A stretch of 64,000 nucleotides of DNA, taken from NCBI GenBank assembly GCA_021234155.1, contig JAJEKV010000057.1:246001-310000 (forward strand), written 5' to 3'. The position numbers were made by a program, and so were the translations under genes. Below, piece by piece: positions 1 to 10,821 of the stretch (the stretch's first letter is position 1; every line of letters begins with the position of its first letter). This DNA is from Isoetes taiwanensis. Its lineage: Eukaryota; Streptophyta; Lycopodiopsida; Isoetales; Isoetaceae. Below the pieces are notes generated by a model. The model ran no database searches and was not told the origin of the DNA. It saw only the letters and a list, made by a program, of their open reading frames with translations.

Positions 1-2365
1 ATATCATGACTTTATGAGAAACCAGCTTGATACTGCGTCCTCTACAATCTTGAATGCCATTGTAGCCTCCGCAGATGTTAAACTAGTCTGGCCACAAGAT
101 GTACTGGCCTTCAGGGTCTTGAATAAGACAACAGGCTTATCCCGGGGGTCTCACCTAGACATATGGGGATACCACATCTACGTGCAAGGGGTCCAGAGAA
201 AACCCCTGTATACGACTTTTTGGAGGTGGAAAACCCCTACATACGTAAATAGGAAAAGCCAGTTTCCAAGCCCCTTTCCGTAGATGTACTTTCGGACTAT
301 CCTAATTTTTACATACCCCTACCCGATCTTGTACTTGAGTTTGTGCTTGTGCACCCTACCCCTATGTACAGAACCCCAACCAGGGATGACTTTATCGTCA
401 TCCACACATACCCAAACTATAGAAAATTTGGCGATAAAAGAAGTTCTAAGAGTTTTTTAAAAGGCGATTTTTTTTTTATTTTCTTATAGTTTCCCTAGAA
501 ATGAGGGCGATTTTTCTTGGCGATCAAGCTAATAATATCAAAGTAATGAACGAATATTTTAAAACCATATTACCAAAAGATAGATTTACTTTGGCATTAG
601 CTATCCACATGAGAGCATGTAAACTAAAATATAAAGTTATTAACAAATAAGAGGTCTAGATTATCAAAGTAGATGCATCGCACTGTAGAAGCCATTGTAT
701 ACAAACAAGGCATGGCATGACAACATCCTTATTGCTACATTCTGAGATATACATTGTGCATTTTGTAGAAGCATTGGCAGCATACCTGTATATGAGAAAT
801 GCAACAAAATAAAGTCACTTTTTACACAATAAATCAATGCCATATGGTCAATTCAATTTGCATTACCTGTTACAAGCCTTCTCCATCTCCTTAGTTGTAC
901 GCATACCTTATCCATCAGTGCAACTAGTGTAGGATACTCATTGAAGATCTGTTCAACTGGGTAATACAAGGAGATCCAGCACGTGCTTATATTTTTCAAC
1001 ATCTTATTACCTTTAGTTCAACACGCAGACATCTCCTGCTGAGTCGCATAAGTAAAATGGGTTACTTTTTATTTATTACAGTAGAAAATCAGCTACTTGC
1101 TGGAGACTCTTATAACAGAAATCTTTGAGCAATTCAAGTACTATTATGATCATTCAATGGACTCAAGAAACAAATCTTCGTAAGTGAAATTTAACCGCTA
1201 TTCATGTTTGAATCCAAACATATAAACCATTTATATTCCCTTGCATAACAGATGCTCGGTCTGCTATCTCGCCCATAGAGAATCTTAGCTAACACCGTTA
1301 ACAAAGTAATCAAGCACATCTCCTTATTATCTCTTACCTTTGTTCATGTACATGTCAATAGAGCTAGACGCCTCTCTTCTCATTCTTAACCATCCTGTAA
1401 GATACAAAATGCATGGTTAGAACAAAGCATGTCATACAGCAAAAAAATTGAATGAAGGTTCTTGAAATAAAGAAGCATTGTGTGATTTCGCAAAGTAAAC
1501 TAGAAAAGCTTGTTGCTAAATAATTACAGTGGCATATTTATCACATATGCAGTTTGTACAAAATGTATAATTTTTTGATATAAAAGAAAGAACATGGAGA
1601 TGTAAAAGTGCTTACAAAGAAATATATAACTAGCACAACCACAGATCCTTTTCTTGATCAAACAAAGTTTCGAGTAGTGGATCTATATGATGATCTTAGA
1701 GTCGAGCAAAGTCGTGAGAAGTTCAGAGGTAAGATTTTGAAGTAATATCTTCTGAAGATAGACATACAAAATTGCTTACAGAAATTATGCTCTGCGGTAA
1801 CAAATTGGGTTCTTCATAAGCATGTGCTTTTTGAGCAAAACGACCTTTGCCATGCAAAATTGGTCTGAATCTAACATAGATTGCATGGCTTTCCTTCAGG
1901 TTCTAGCTTGCAATTTATCATTATAGACCCCGAAAAAAGTTGGTGGCGATGTTGGACTAAACAGCCCAGCTTAAGTTTTGACTGTCACAGGAAACATGCA
2001 AGAAGGCAGTCACAGCTTCTGCTTAGTAAAATCTCATCATCGCCAGAGAACCAATAGTGTCTTCTCACTTCAAAGAAACACAGAAAAATAAATGCTTCCT
2101 GTAACTTATAGACAGAGCAAAATGAGAGAAAATGGTAAATGAGAAAAATACAAACCTTCTGAAAACCTTCTGTAGGATCAAATAAGCCATTTGGAAATCA
2201 GTGAGCTTGCTGTAAATGCATAAAGAAGGTAAAGTAAGAAACCCAGACTCAAACTACATATCTCCAGCAAAATATTAGTGCATATCGCCATATGACATCA
2301 AAGCCAGAATGAAGAAAGAAATGCTCAAAAAAGTACCATGGAGCAGGCAGCTAAAAGGGCAAGCA
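1..2365. other. non-coding stretch, no gene recognised
   Basis: AT-rich plant-type intergenic sequence. An open frame at 14-283 (89 aa) has no recognisable domain and I do not call it a gene. Nothing else stands out in this stretch. Confidence 0.5.
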
Positions 2366-2369
2366 TCTC

Positions 2370-2545
2370 TTGATGGTCTAGAAGCTCTCTACACTGACCT
2401 GGTAAGAAAAAAGCGAAGCTCCAGATACCCTAAACTTTTGAAAGAACCGGCATGTCTGCAAACCAACAAAAAAAAATGAAATCGATGCAGTCTTTGCCCG
2501 GAAATGGATTAATATGCACCAAAGAATAGCTTGTAGTTCCTTACC
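2370..2545. repeat. dispersed repeat, copy 1
   Basis: This stretch matches 24,143-24,265 closely. Both contain a block reading TCTAGAAGCTCT, a short spacer, CCTGGTAAGAAAAAA and CGAAGCTCCAGAT, followed by a looser match around ATGGATTA and CAAAGA. In both copies the block reads as an exon end (LDGLEAL, then two or three residues, then L) followed by a GTAAG splice-donor-like sequence, so it may derive from the same gene or element. The parent is not recognised. Confidence 0.6.
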
Positions 2546-4714
2546 GGCTGATTTTTTCCTGGGGTTTGCTTCCATTCTGATGGCGCCTCGGTTCTTCAAA
2601 GCATTAGGAGTTGGAGTAGGCCCTAACATAGATGCTACGGATCGGACCTTCCCGCCCAACTCCCCCTTCTCGACCACCTACGGGGGAAATGGTGGTCGAC
2701 CGTATGAGGCAGCAGTCCGTCTACGGACGTCTCACATTCAAAAAAACCCCTACCCAGTCACGCTCTTGGGTCATACGGGGTTTCAATGGTGAAACCCCCG
2801 GGGGGCTTATGCCCTAAAAGAAACAAGTGTTTGAGCTTCTCAAATACATGTGCCTATTCAAGCCAGAACTTGAATTCTGCAACATCCTTTTCGCTGCACC
2901 CATCTGCGACAAGGGAACATCACATGTTCTTTCACCCCGATAATAACAACTAGCAGGTTGACGTACATGGGTTGGTCACAGATCGTGCTTAATAGTGGTC
3001 GTATGTTTGGACCATTTGTGGGCAATAAGGAATGCAGAACTCTAGGCCCTGCAATGGATGCCACCTCTGTGTTCCTTAGAATCTTTATGGTGTTCACACA
3101 ATCTCCGAACTCATACAATGGATTTCTCGTCCTTGCATATTTTGGTGTGATCCTTAATATTCTCAATCCTAATCAAAGCACATTATAATGACATAACCAA
3201 AGCATCATCTATTGTGCTTGTTAGCAAATAATGCTATTAAATCCAAACCCCTTTCACCAAATTCCCTATATTTTGAAAGCTAGAATAACAAAGCAGGTAT
3301 TTGCACAAGCAAAGTCAAAGCATTGTTTCTCATTAGCTAATGATTTGCATTAGAAGTTTTTGAGCTTGGTTTGCAATGCACTAGGTTTAGCTTGGACTAA
3401 TATATTTCTTCTTTATCATCCTCTATATTTGAATCCTCCTTATTGGACGTTGTCTACTATTTTGTACCTTGAAGGTTATAGTAAACAAAGCAAGTGCTTG
3501 CACTAACAGAACAAAAAGCACCATGCATTCCTCGGTCCAATTTGGAACAAAAGTCTCAAAGTCAAGTCTTGGGTTAATTAAAGGCGTTCTTCTTCTTATC
3601 TTCTCTCTTTGAGATATAGTCATTGCCGACCACGATTAGAATATTATGTTTCAGTATTCAGTATCAACTTGATATTTGAAACTTGGTCTAATTCTAGGGT
3701 GTAAGCTCTGCCTGCAGTTTCCTTCTTCATTAATTTCTTTGCTGAGAAAGCTACGAAACAGAAAGTGTTGTCGTAAGGAGGTAACATTTGGGAAACTTGT
3801 GGGCTCGGTTTGATCTTTTGTATACCAATTTTCACGCCATATTTGAATTAATTGAGAAGACAATTTTGGACTTTCGCTCTGAGAAGACAAGGCTGGGCTT
3901 TTGTTTTGACATACGCTGACTTCTTAATTTGCTCCTCGAGCATGGTTTCTACTTCAAGAACATTTGTTTACTACTATCTATTCTCAATTGGTCACACCCG
4001 TCTTAAGGAATGTAATATTTTGTATATTTAAAAGTTAGATTTGCCCACACAGCTAATTGTTGTCCAAGTTCTAAAAATTCACGACATTGATAGGTCGATT
4101 CGTTGAACTCAACTTCATTTTTAAACGCGCATTACGATAAAAGCAAAAAGCAATCGCTCTGTTCTCGCCAAGATCATTTATTACAAGTCGTTACAAATTC
4201 AAAAACAATTTACCTTCTTGGTCTTTTGCCGTATGTTGCCATGCAATTTTCTAGATCAGATCAATTTCTTATATGTTTTTAGTTTGGCACCTAGGCATCA
4301 TGCTCCAAACCACGGATCCTTTGGAATTAAAAACCACAAGTATAGATTCCCTAAAGCAAACTAGCTGGTTCTAGTGCCTAGTTGAATTAGACTCGAGCAG
4401 GGAATTGGTGAATGTGGTACAAGACCAACATATGTAACTATGATTATTATTGAGCGGATACCAATTATTAGTTCCAAGTATGACATTATTTTACATATTT
4501 GAAGTGATGACATCTAATTACTCAAAACATACAAGTTACAATGTGATTTACCCATCTTATATGTCAAGCATCCTTAAATTTATATTACGTTACATCATAA
4601 CAAATAGAATTCCAAGTAGTAGGTGTATCATCAATAATGAATTATATGAAATAGCATTATTCAAGGCTTACTTAGCCTGTCAAACAAATTAAGATCAACA
4701 TATGACTATCTGGT
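2546..4714. other. non-coding stretch, no gene recognised
   Basis: Only short unsupported frames occur here, for example 2,958-3,188 and 3,651-3,890. A small hairpin (CGACCACC at 2,671-2,678 and GGTGGTCG at 2,691-2,698) lies in a locally GC-rich patch around 2,640-2,820. No domain is recognised. Confidence 0.5.
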
Positions 4715-4782
4715 ATCTACCAAGTAAATTAAGCATTTACATGGGTTGATCTACCAAGTAAATTAAGCATTTACATGGGTTG
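4715..4782 (+). repeat. 34-bp direct tandem duplication
   Basis: Two identical 34-bp units lie head to tail (4,715-4,748 and 4,749-4,782), each starting ATCTACCAAG and ending ATGGGTTG. They sit just downstream of the 3' end of the dirigent pseudogene. A recent local duplication is the simplest explanation. Confidence 0.9.
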
Positions 4783-4809
4783 ATAAATAGTAGCGAGAGA
4801 CATAAGCGA

Positions 4810-5274
4810 CTAGTGATAGGCTGCAAGAATGCTGTATATGTGAAATTGGCATAGCCCGAAGCAAATCGAAAATCGCCCGGTTCCACCAAAGAATGCCGGT
4901 TCACTAACTCCACCCGGTTCAATAGTATCTACGCCCAATGAAGGAACCCGACCTTTGAGGCCACCATAGTCATACAAAATAGTCATGTAATAGGTAGCAC
5001 TACCGGTGGCAACATCGACACTACAACAATGCCCGTGCTCGCCGAGAATCATTAAAGTGGCATTGTTTGGGCCGTCCACAGATCTTATCGTACACAAAAA
5101 TTGTGCCAAAGCTGGCAACAAATGACATTGTTGTTAGGGCCTGCTACAATTGCATTGGTGGTGTTGGATGCTCCTCCCCATAAAATAAAACTCGGGTTTG
5201 TAAACTTTGCACGGCATCCTAGCGCCAAATATAATTGCCGCAACGAGACAGACACCATATTTGAAGCTTGCCAT
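4810..5274 (-). pseudogene. dirigent-like protein, frameshifted
   Basis: Dirigent proteins are secreted beta-barrel proteins that steer stereoselective coupling of phenoxy radicals in lignan and lignin-type metabolism. On the minus strand a start at 5,274 opens MASFKYGVCLVAA, a short hydrophobic N-terminus like a signal peptide. Family pieces follow in order but in different frames: ASNTTNAIVAGPNN, then FGTIFVYD, then GPNNATLMILG and ATGSATYYMTILYDYGG. The C-terminal hallmark GGTGRFSICFG (usual form GGTGKFRxARG) is near the end, with a stop at 4,810-4,812. At least two frameshifts separate these blocks, so it is broken or poorly assembled. The length of about 155 codons is short for the family (about 180-200). 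A TATA box lies about 100 bp upstream. Confidence in the family is good, in function low. Confidence 0.7.
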
Positions 5275-5369
5275 GCTTGCTTGCTTGCTTGATTCTTCCT
5301 AGCCTGGCTCTCAAATGAAGGATCGTAAGAGCAAGTGCTGCTTTGTATTTTGGTGATCCGAGGTGGTGT

Positions 5370-5376
5370 TTATATA
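5370..5376 (-). promoter_or_regulatory. TATA box of the dirigent pseudogene
   Basis: TATATAA on the minus strand lies about 95-105 bp upstream of the dirigent ATG at 5,274, a normal plant spacing once a short leader is allowed for. The relic therefore kept its promoter and is probably not a processed copy. Confidence 0.55.
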
Positions 5377-5599
5377 GGAGGTTTGGTTGCGTTGTTTAGG
5401 CCCACCATTCAGTTTATAGCAGAACTGATTTCAAGGCCTTAGCTCGTTCTTCTCTTATCTTCTACTTGAAATAAGTTAGTCATTCATTGGGCGACACTTG
5501 TAAAATGTCATGAAGAGGATTGGTTGCTTGCTCAAGTCCACATCGATCTAGAAAAACAATCTGTTCAAAGTCTTCGTTTTCCATGTCATTTGAGTATAC

Positions 5600-7532
5600 C
5601 GGAGTCTTGTTTAAAGTTTTTAAACTGCATCAGAGCTAGAGCCATCTCCTATATGACTTTGAACCACAGCCTGGCTCATAGTTTACATTTCCATGGCATA
5701 GCATATTCTATGCAAGTTAGGCTGGTTGCGGTTGACGACAAAATCTTGCTAAAATCATGGAACTACATTGTTCTTACAGAAATTATCTCAGGCTTTTCAC
5801 GGTTCCCATACACGACTTCTTGCTCCATTTTCCCCGGAGACATGATGCATGAATCATACCCGTCGCCATTACATACCTTGCATTTTACGTGGAAAACAAT
5901 TTGCATCTTGAAGAGTTTTAGAGTTTGCATGCATTTGACAAGGGCGGTCCCTATTCTTGCATCTAAATGTAAACCTATGTCCTTTATTTGAGCATAAACC
6001 GCTTTCCTTCAGAAATCTTTGCATGACTGCCCCCGCAAAAAAGAAGACCCATTAAAGTGGCATTGTCAGGAATTCTATTTTAGTGCTGCATGGTCAACAA
6101 GGGGCTTGGAATTTTGGAGCTGTAGAATGTGGCAAACACATTCATTTTTGTCTTTGTTACTCACACTAGATAGTGATGTACTGCTCTCATTTGAGTGGGC
6201 AAAGTTGGATTTGGTGTGAGGAGGAAGAAGTTGCATTGGTGTCTTGAGAGATCTGGTTTAGGAAATACATGTGTTTGTGGATGGTGGCATTATTGGCATG
6301 CATGGCCACCAACGTGAATACTCTGGATGGCTGAAACTTATTACCCTGGTAAAAATCATCTAGCAGAATACAAGGGAACTTTAAGCTTGACAGAATTTGA
6401 GTCACCAAAGTATGCTTAGTAAATGGCATTGGCGATCTGTCCATGCAGGTACTATCAGTAAGAATCTGGGACGTAAATGTCAATACCATACTTGATATCA
6501 GCTTGTCAATTGAATTCAGACAACCCGTTGTCTAAGTTTTAAAGTAAGATTAACTCTCCACCTTGTCAATTCTACCAGATATGAACATTCCCATTCAACA
6601 TACATAATGAATACATAGGATGATATTAGAACGTTGAAGGATCGTATAATTAGTTAACAAGCAAGCCGTGAGACCAAATTTTGCTCGCACTTATTATCAG
6701 ATACTCTGCATGCATCTTCTAAACTCTTGCATTTGTTATACATATTAACAAGGGCATTCCCAACCATAATATCAGAGATATATCCCTTGTCTATTGCTCG
6801 AGCATGAATCAATTTACCTTCTGCTTTATCCTCAACACCACAATATGCATGAAGGATGCTGGAAAATGTGAATTCGTCCGGGTGGCTCCTTTAATAATCA
6901 TTTCGAAAAAAGCTTCCCGAGCACCCTTCCCACGCCCAGATTGCCCATGGGCAATAATCCACCTTGTTCCATGTAATAACATCTCGATTGGCCATCGTTA
7001 GAAAAGCCTTCAATGCATCATCACGGCTGCCACATTTTCCATACATTGTTATAATGGCATTTCCAAAACCACATCAGCATCATACCCACTATCAGAAATT
7101 TGAGCATGAATCCTTCTACATCTTCTAAGTCGGATGGGCTTGAACATGCACCCACGAAGCTAGTAAAATGTAAACTTATCCGGTTCTACTCTCTCTTGTT
7201 GCATTTGTTTGAAAAAGGCATCGAAGAGCCTCTCTTCCTTGTCCTTGATGAGCATTATGCGGCAATTAGAGAAGTCCATAGAAATACACTTCTCTTAGAA
7301 AAATTATCAGCCAAAGATCGTGCTTCTAATAGACTTCCACATTTTGCATACATATTAACCAGAAGGTCTCCCAAAAATCTGTTATTCTGAAGACAACTTT
7401 CAACAATAAGATTATGCACCCTATGACCTCTGTCAAACATTTTGTCTTTGCACAGCCTTGAAAGAGAGATGCACATGTATCCGTGCCTATTGGAGCATTT
7501 TGTCTATCAAAGGAATTCAAAACCTCTCTCAA
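5600..7532 (-). pseudogene. PPR protein pseudogene, PLS-type repeats
   Basis: Pentatricopeptide-repeat proteins bind organellar RNA for editing, splicing or stability. Minus-strand translation from 7,532 shows a PPR array split over frames: CASLFQGCAKTKCLTE, then NNRFLGDLLVNMYAKCGSL with RSVFLWTSLIAA (7,476-7,255), then HQGQGREAL and VEPDKFTFTSFVGACSS (about 7,240-7,150). [17 protein letters not shown] with RDVITWN (about 7,090-6,960) and FQPSRVFTLVA (6,350-6,290) come next, and a last scrap DARIGTALVK is near 5,950. The pattern of L and S motifs ending in WTSxIAA or WN is the PLS class. Frequent frameshifts and stops, including TAG and TAA inside motifs, make it a clear pseudogene. No DYW domain is seen downstream. 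The lower boundary near 5,600 is approximate. Confidence 0.8.
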
Positions 7533-7539
7533 CCTTTCT

Positions 7540-8198
7540 GGATTGTGAAATTTAGATGAACCTACATTAGAAGCCAGCGATGAAAATGTCCTCCAACCCG
7601 AAATAATAAGATTGATGCCTTTGTTTAGACCATCAACTGAGAATATTTTAAGTGTTGTTTTAGAAAATATGAACGATATCTATGCTTATTGATGAATATT
7701 AACTTACCCGTCAAACTAGAAGGCCGGTAAACGCGATGCAGTCTCGATCCAATTTTTCCACTCTTCTCTATATCTGCCAAAAAAACAGTGCCCTCAGAAA
7801 AGGCACGAAGTTTCCTACAGCATAAAGATTCACTGTATTATTTTAAAGTCGATTCAATGTATGCAAAACCCAGTGAATGAGATGGGAACAACGATCACCA
7901 GTTCAGCTAACCTACTGGATCAATCTCATCTATTCTAACCTACTCGATGCAAAATCACATGCAAGCACTCGGCATCCCAGGTCAGCCTGTTGGAATGCAA
8001 CGTTGGAGCTTCCGGGGCTGCCTTGCCCAGTAGCCGGTTCAAACTTCCGAGATCCAGAGTGCAGTTGACCGCCAGTTTACAGCGGACAGCAGGTTTTTAG
8101 CAGTTACCGGTATATCCTAGGTATATTCCAGCATATATCTAGAATATGCCAGAAACCCACATAAACAAGGGTTTGCCCCCCTAGGGGCAACCCAAAAA
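7540..8198. other. non-coding stretch left of the purine tract
   Basis: No gene is recognised. The sequence before the tract includes a short palindromic patch, GCCCCCCTAGGGGC, at about 8,175-8,188. It may hold the unresolved 5' part of the Helitron-like element that ends at 8,745. Confidence 0.4.
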
Positions 8199-8745
8199 GG
8201 CATGAGAAAAAAGGAAGAAGAAAATGGGAAAAAAGAGACATGAGATAAAGAAGAAGAGGGTGAGGAGAGGAAGAAAAACATAAAAAAAAGGTGGGGAAAA
8301 GGGAATGCAAAAAGGGCATGAGAAAAGGGAAGGGAAAAGAGAAAAGCAAAAGGAATGGGAAAAGGAAAGGGAAAAAAGAGCATGAGAAAAATGGGAAGGG
8401 TGGAGAAAGGTGAAAAGGGAAGGAAAAAAGCCGTCAAAAAGGGGATTGGGAAAGGGAAAAATGATAAGGAGAAAAGGAAGGAAAAGAGGAGGGAGAAGAG
8501 GGTAAAAAAGAAAAGAAAAAAAAAAGGAGAGAGAAGGAGAAAAATAAATGTGCAGGAAAAATAAGAAAAGGGAAAAAAGAAAGTGTGTAAGAAAATAAGG
8601 AAAAAAGGATAGGGAAGGTTATCAAATGCACAAAAACCTCTTATAGCCTAGATATGATGAACTTGGTTAATGAGTCTGAGCTGAATAGGTTTCCATCCAC
8701 AAATGTTCCCAACATTTGCCCAGCAACGCTGGGCACCATTACTAG
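8199..8745 (+). mobile_element. Helitron-like element A, purine-rich, 3' end at 8,745
   Basis: Helitrons move by rolling-circle replication and end in a short hairpin followed by CTRR, inserting between A and T. Here the hairpin GCCCAGCAACGCTGGGC (8,718-8,734) is followed by seven bases, then CTAG (8,742-8,745) and a host T. Upstream is about 410 bp of almost pure purine with GGCATGAG-type breaks. The segment 8,199-8,745 is the inverse of 10,822-11,350 nearly base for base. No Rep/helicase gene is present, so the copy is non-autonomous. The 5' terminus is not resolved and may lie left of 8,199. Confidence 0.75.
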
Positions 8746-9559
8746 TTTGGTTATGATGTAATGGCCTGCAGCACATGAATATGGCATGCCAGGTGAACAA
8801 CATCAATGTTCTAGTGTTACAGGCACACCAGCTCCTCCAGGAGATTATACCACATGTTGTAGCTGAAATTGGAACTGCAATGGTATCTATTTGGCTTTTA
8901 ATTATCTCTTTTATGTGTTTTGAAACATTCTTACATTGTATATGTGCATGCTCTTCCAATCTATCCATATGATCCAAATTTTTAAACCATCATGGCAGCA
9001 TATGGAGCCGATGTAATGCCACAAGGTTATGGGGTGTTGAGAGGAGACCTTGTTAAAGAATAAAATTTAAAGGGGTGTTTCCATGCTTTGCAAGTTTTGT
9101 TCTTCTGGGTAGTTACTCATATTCCTTTCTAGGCAGAAGAGGAGTGATTAAATCCCCTCTACTCTGTCTTGCTTGCACACTCTCGACTTCCATGCCTCCA
9201 AATTATAGAATGTATTTTAATCAGAATATTCACTGGATTTAGCACAGGAGGCTGGGTTTCACGTCTTGGTGCCGAAAATTTTTCCCGAAAGTTTTAACGA
9301 ATTGTTACCAACCAGAGCAGAATGAATCGAAACATAGAACCGCCACCGAATATAGATCCAAAACAGAACACAGAGATCCGAGAGATCACTGGGATCAATC
9401 TTATTCATTTCCATCTTGTTCAGGAGCATTCAAAACCACCTTATTGTACATAGTCACATGTGAGCAAAAAACATTGAACGCTTGATAAATATTTCCTCCA
9501 CATATACTCCATAAAATATGACTTATACATTGCTTTGTAGGTGCCATATCGAGGAAGAG
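8746..9559. other. spacer between the convergent Helitron ends, no gene
   Basis: No coding region is recognised apart from short unsupported frames near 8,775-8,972. The stretch lies between Helitron element A and the Merlin-type relic. Confidence 0.45.
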
Positions 9560-10539
9560 ATTTTTTTACGGCATCCTAGGTAGATTCTATCCTGTTTATA
9601 TGCGCTCTAGTTTGTGGGTCCTTCAAATATAGACTATGGTTCACAGTGCAATGCTGGAACTTCAACTGTTCTAACCATTCTAAATCATACTCCCTCCAAC
9701 AATCACTGTAAATAATAGTTCCAGGTGCTACATACTTATAAATGATAGAAACTAATGTATCAACTGTTCTAACCATTCTAAATCATACCCTCTTCAACAA
9801 TCACTATAAATAATAGTTCCAGGTGCTACATACTTAAATGATAAAAACTAATGTATCTGCTGTTCGATCTTCAACTGACACCATGATCCTCGCTCAATGC
9901 CTCCAAATACCCACTGACCCTCAACTCTTCTATCCCTATTATATTTTCGCTTTATAGCAAACTTACTCTCATCTATTTCTACAATCTTTCCAGGGCCACC
10001 AATTACCTCACTGTTCCTTTGAATAGCAATTGCACAAATATCACGACAATAGTTATAGCGATTGCACAAATATCACGACAATAGTTATACCAGTTAACAT
10101 TTGCCTGATATGTACGGATGCCACACTCACTTATTTAAACGTGTTGCAGCATCTTCACACTCCAGAAGTACATAAGCCTCAACATCTATAGAAACGTCAA
10201 TTTGCTTCCAAAAAACCAAGTACCTCTACGAATAGAACATGTAAAACTACAACGCTTACCTCTACATTTCCACTTGATTCCATCTCTTGAACCCTTTAAA
10301 TTTCCTCGCAACTTCATGGTTTTGTTGCATCTCTCACACTCTCTCCTCCCTGGCAAGAAACCTATGTCTACACAAACAACAATTGCAGTTTCGGAAGTTC
10401 TAATCTTTTCTATTAATTCTGCAAGACTGCTGACGTTCATGGTTGAATTCTGGAACTCCATTGAGAGTGAACAATCCGTGAGAGCCCAAAGAACACAAAA
10501 CACATGAACCGATTTCTGGAATGCTGTTTTTGTTTGCAT
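9560..10539 (-). pseudogene. Merlin-type (IS1595/ISXO2-like) transposase, broken
   Basis: This is a cut-and-paste DDE transposase of the Merlin superfamily, the eukaryotic relatives of IS1016/IS1595. From 10,539 down, the N-terminal part carries a zinc ribbon (CERC, then CRGKRC) followed by the family block IRRGTWFFGSKL. A second frame (10,069-9,848) gives IVEIDESKF with the first catalytic Asp and WVFGGIERGS. A third (9,776-9,576) gives PGTIIYSDCWREY with the second Asp, VNHS, and INRIES with the Glu. Right after IEST the reading hits TAG where the family has Trp. A 98-bp tandem duplication and a smaller one near 10,020-10,090 interrupt the frame. All three catalytic residues are readable, but in separate frames. 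It sits between two convergent Helitron ends. Confidence 0.85.
9663..9856. repeat. tandem duplication inside the Merlin transposase
   Basis: Two copies of a 96-98 bp unit, 9,663-9,760 and 9,761-9,856, both begin CAACTGTTCTAACC and end AACTAATGTAT. They differ by a few substitutions and small indels, so the duplication predates some drift. The duplicated part encodes the segment leading to the second catalytic Asp. Confidence 0.9.
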
Positions 10540-10569
10540 TTTGAAGGAATTTATGGTTCAATGAATTCA

Positions 10570-10685
10570 CTGTAGCACTCAACGAATTCACTGCAGCACT
10601 CACTGTAGCACGTAGTCGAATTTCTGTAGCATGTAGTCGAATTTCTGTAGTATGTAACAGGTAGTCTGATTTCTGTAGCAGGTCT
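10570..10685. repeat. short tandem array next to the Merlin relic
   Basis: Imperfect repeats of GTAGTCGAATTTCTGTAGCAT (about 21 bp) are preceded by GAATTCACTGTAGCACTCAAC units. They lie just upstream of the transposase start on its strand and may be subterminal transposase-binding repeats of the Merlin element, though no clear terminal inverted repeat or target duplication was found. Confidence 0.6.
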
Positions 10686-10821
10686 TTCTGTTGAGGAAGT
10701 CCGTTGCGGATTTATTCAGCCGGATCAGTGTAATCGTCCGTGAAAAAATCCGGCGGCAAAAATCAGGATACGTGAATGGCCTTCTGGTCCAACATCGCCA
10801 ACCCTAAACCCTAAAGTAAGA

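Noticed and set aside
2958-3188. 76-codon frame and its opposite-strand frame of 102 codons
   Set aside because: Neither shows a domain. A faint resemblance to a membrane-protein family was too weak to report.
5524-5991. 155-codon plus-strand frame
   Set aside because: It lies opposite the decayed PPR array on the minus strand and has no domain of its own.
8355-8564. Lys/Glu/Arg-rich open frames
   Set aside because: They are by-products of the purine tract in Helitron element A.
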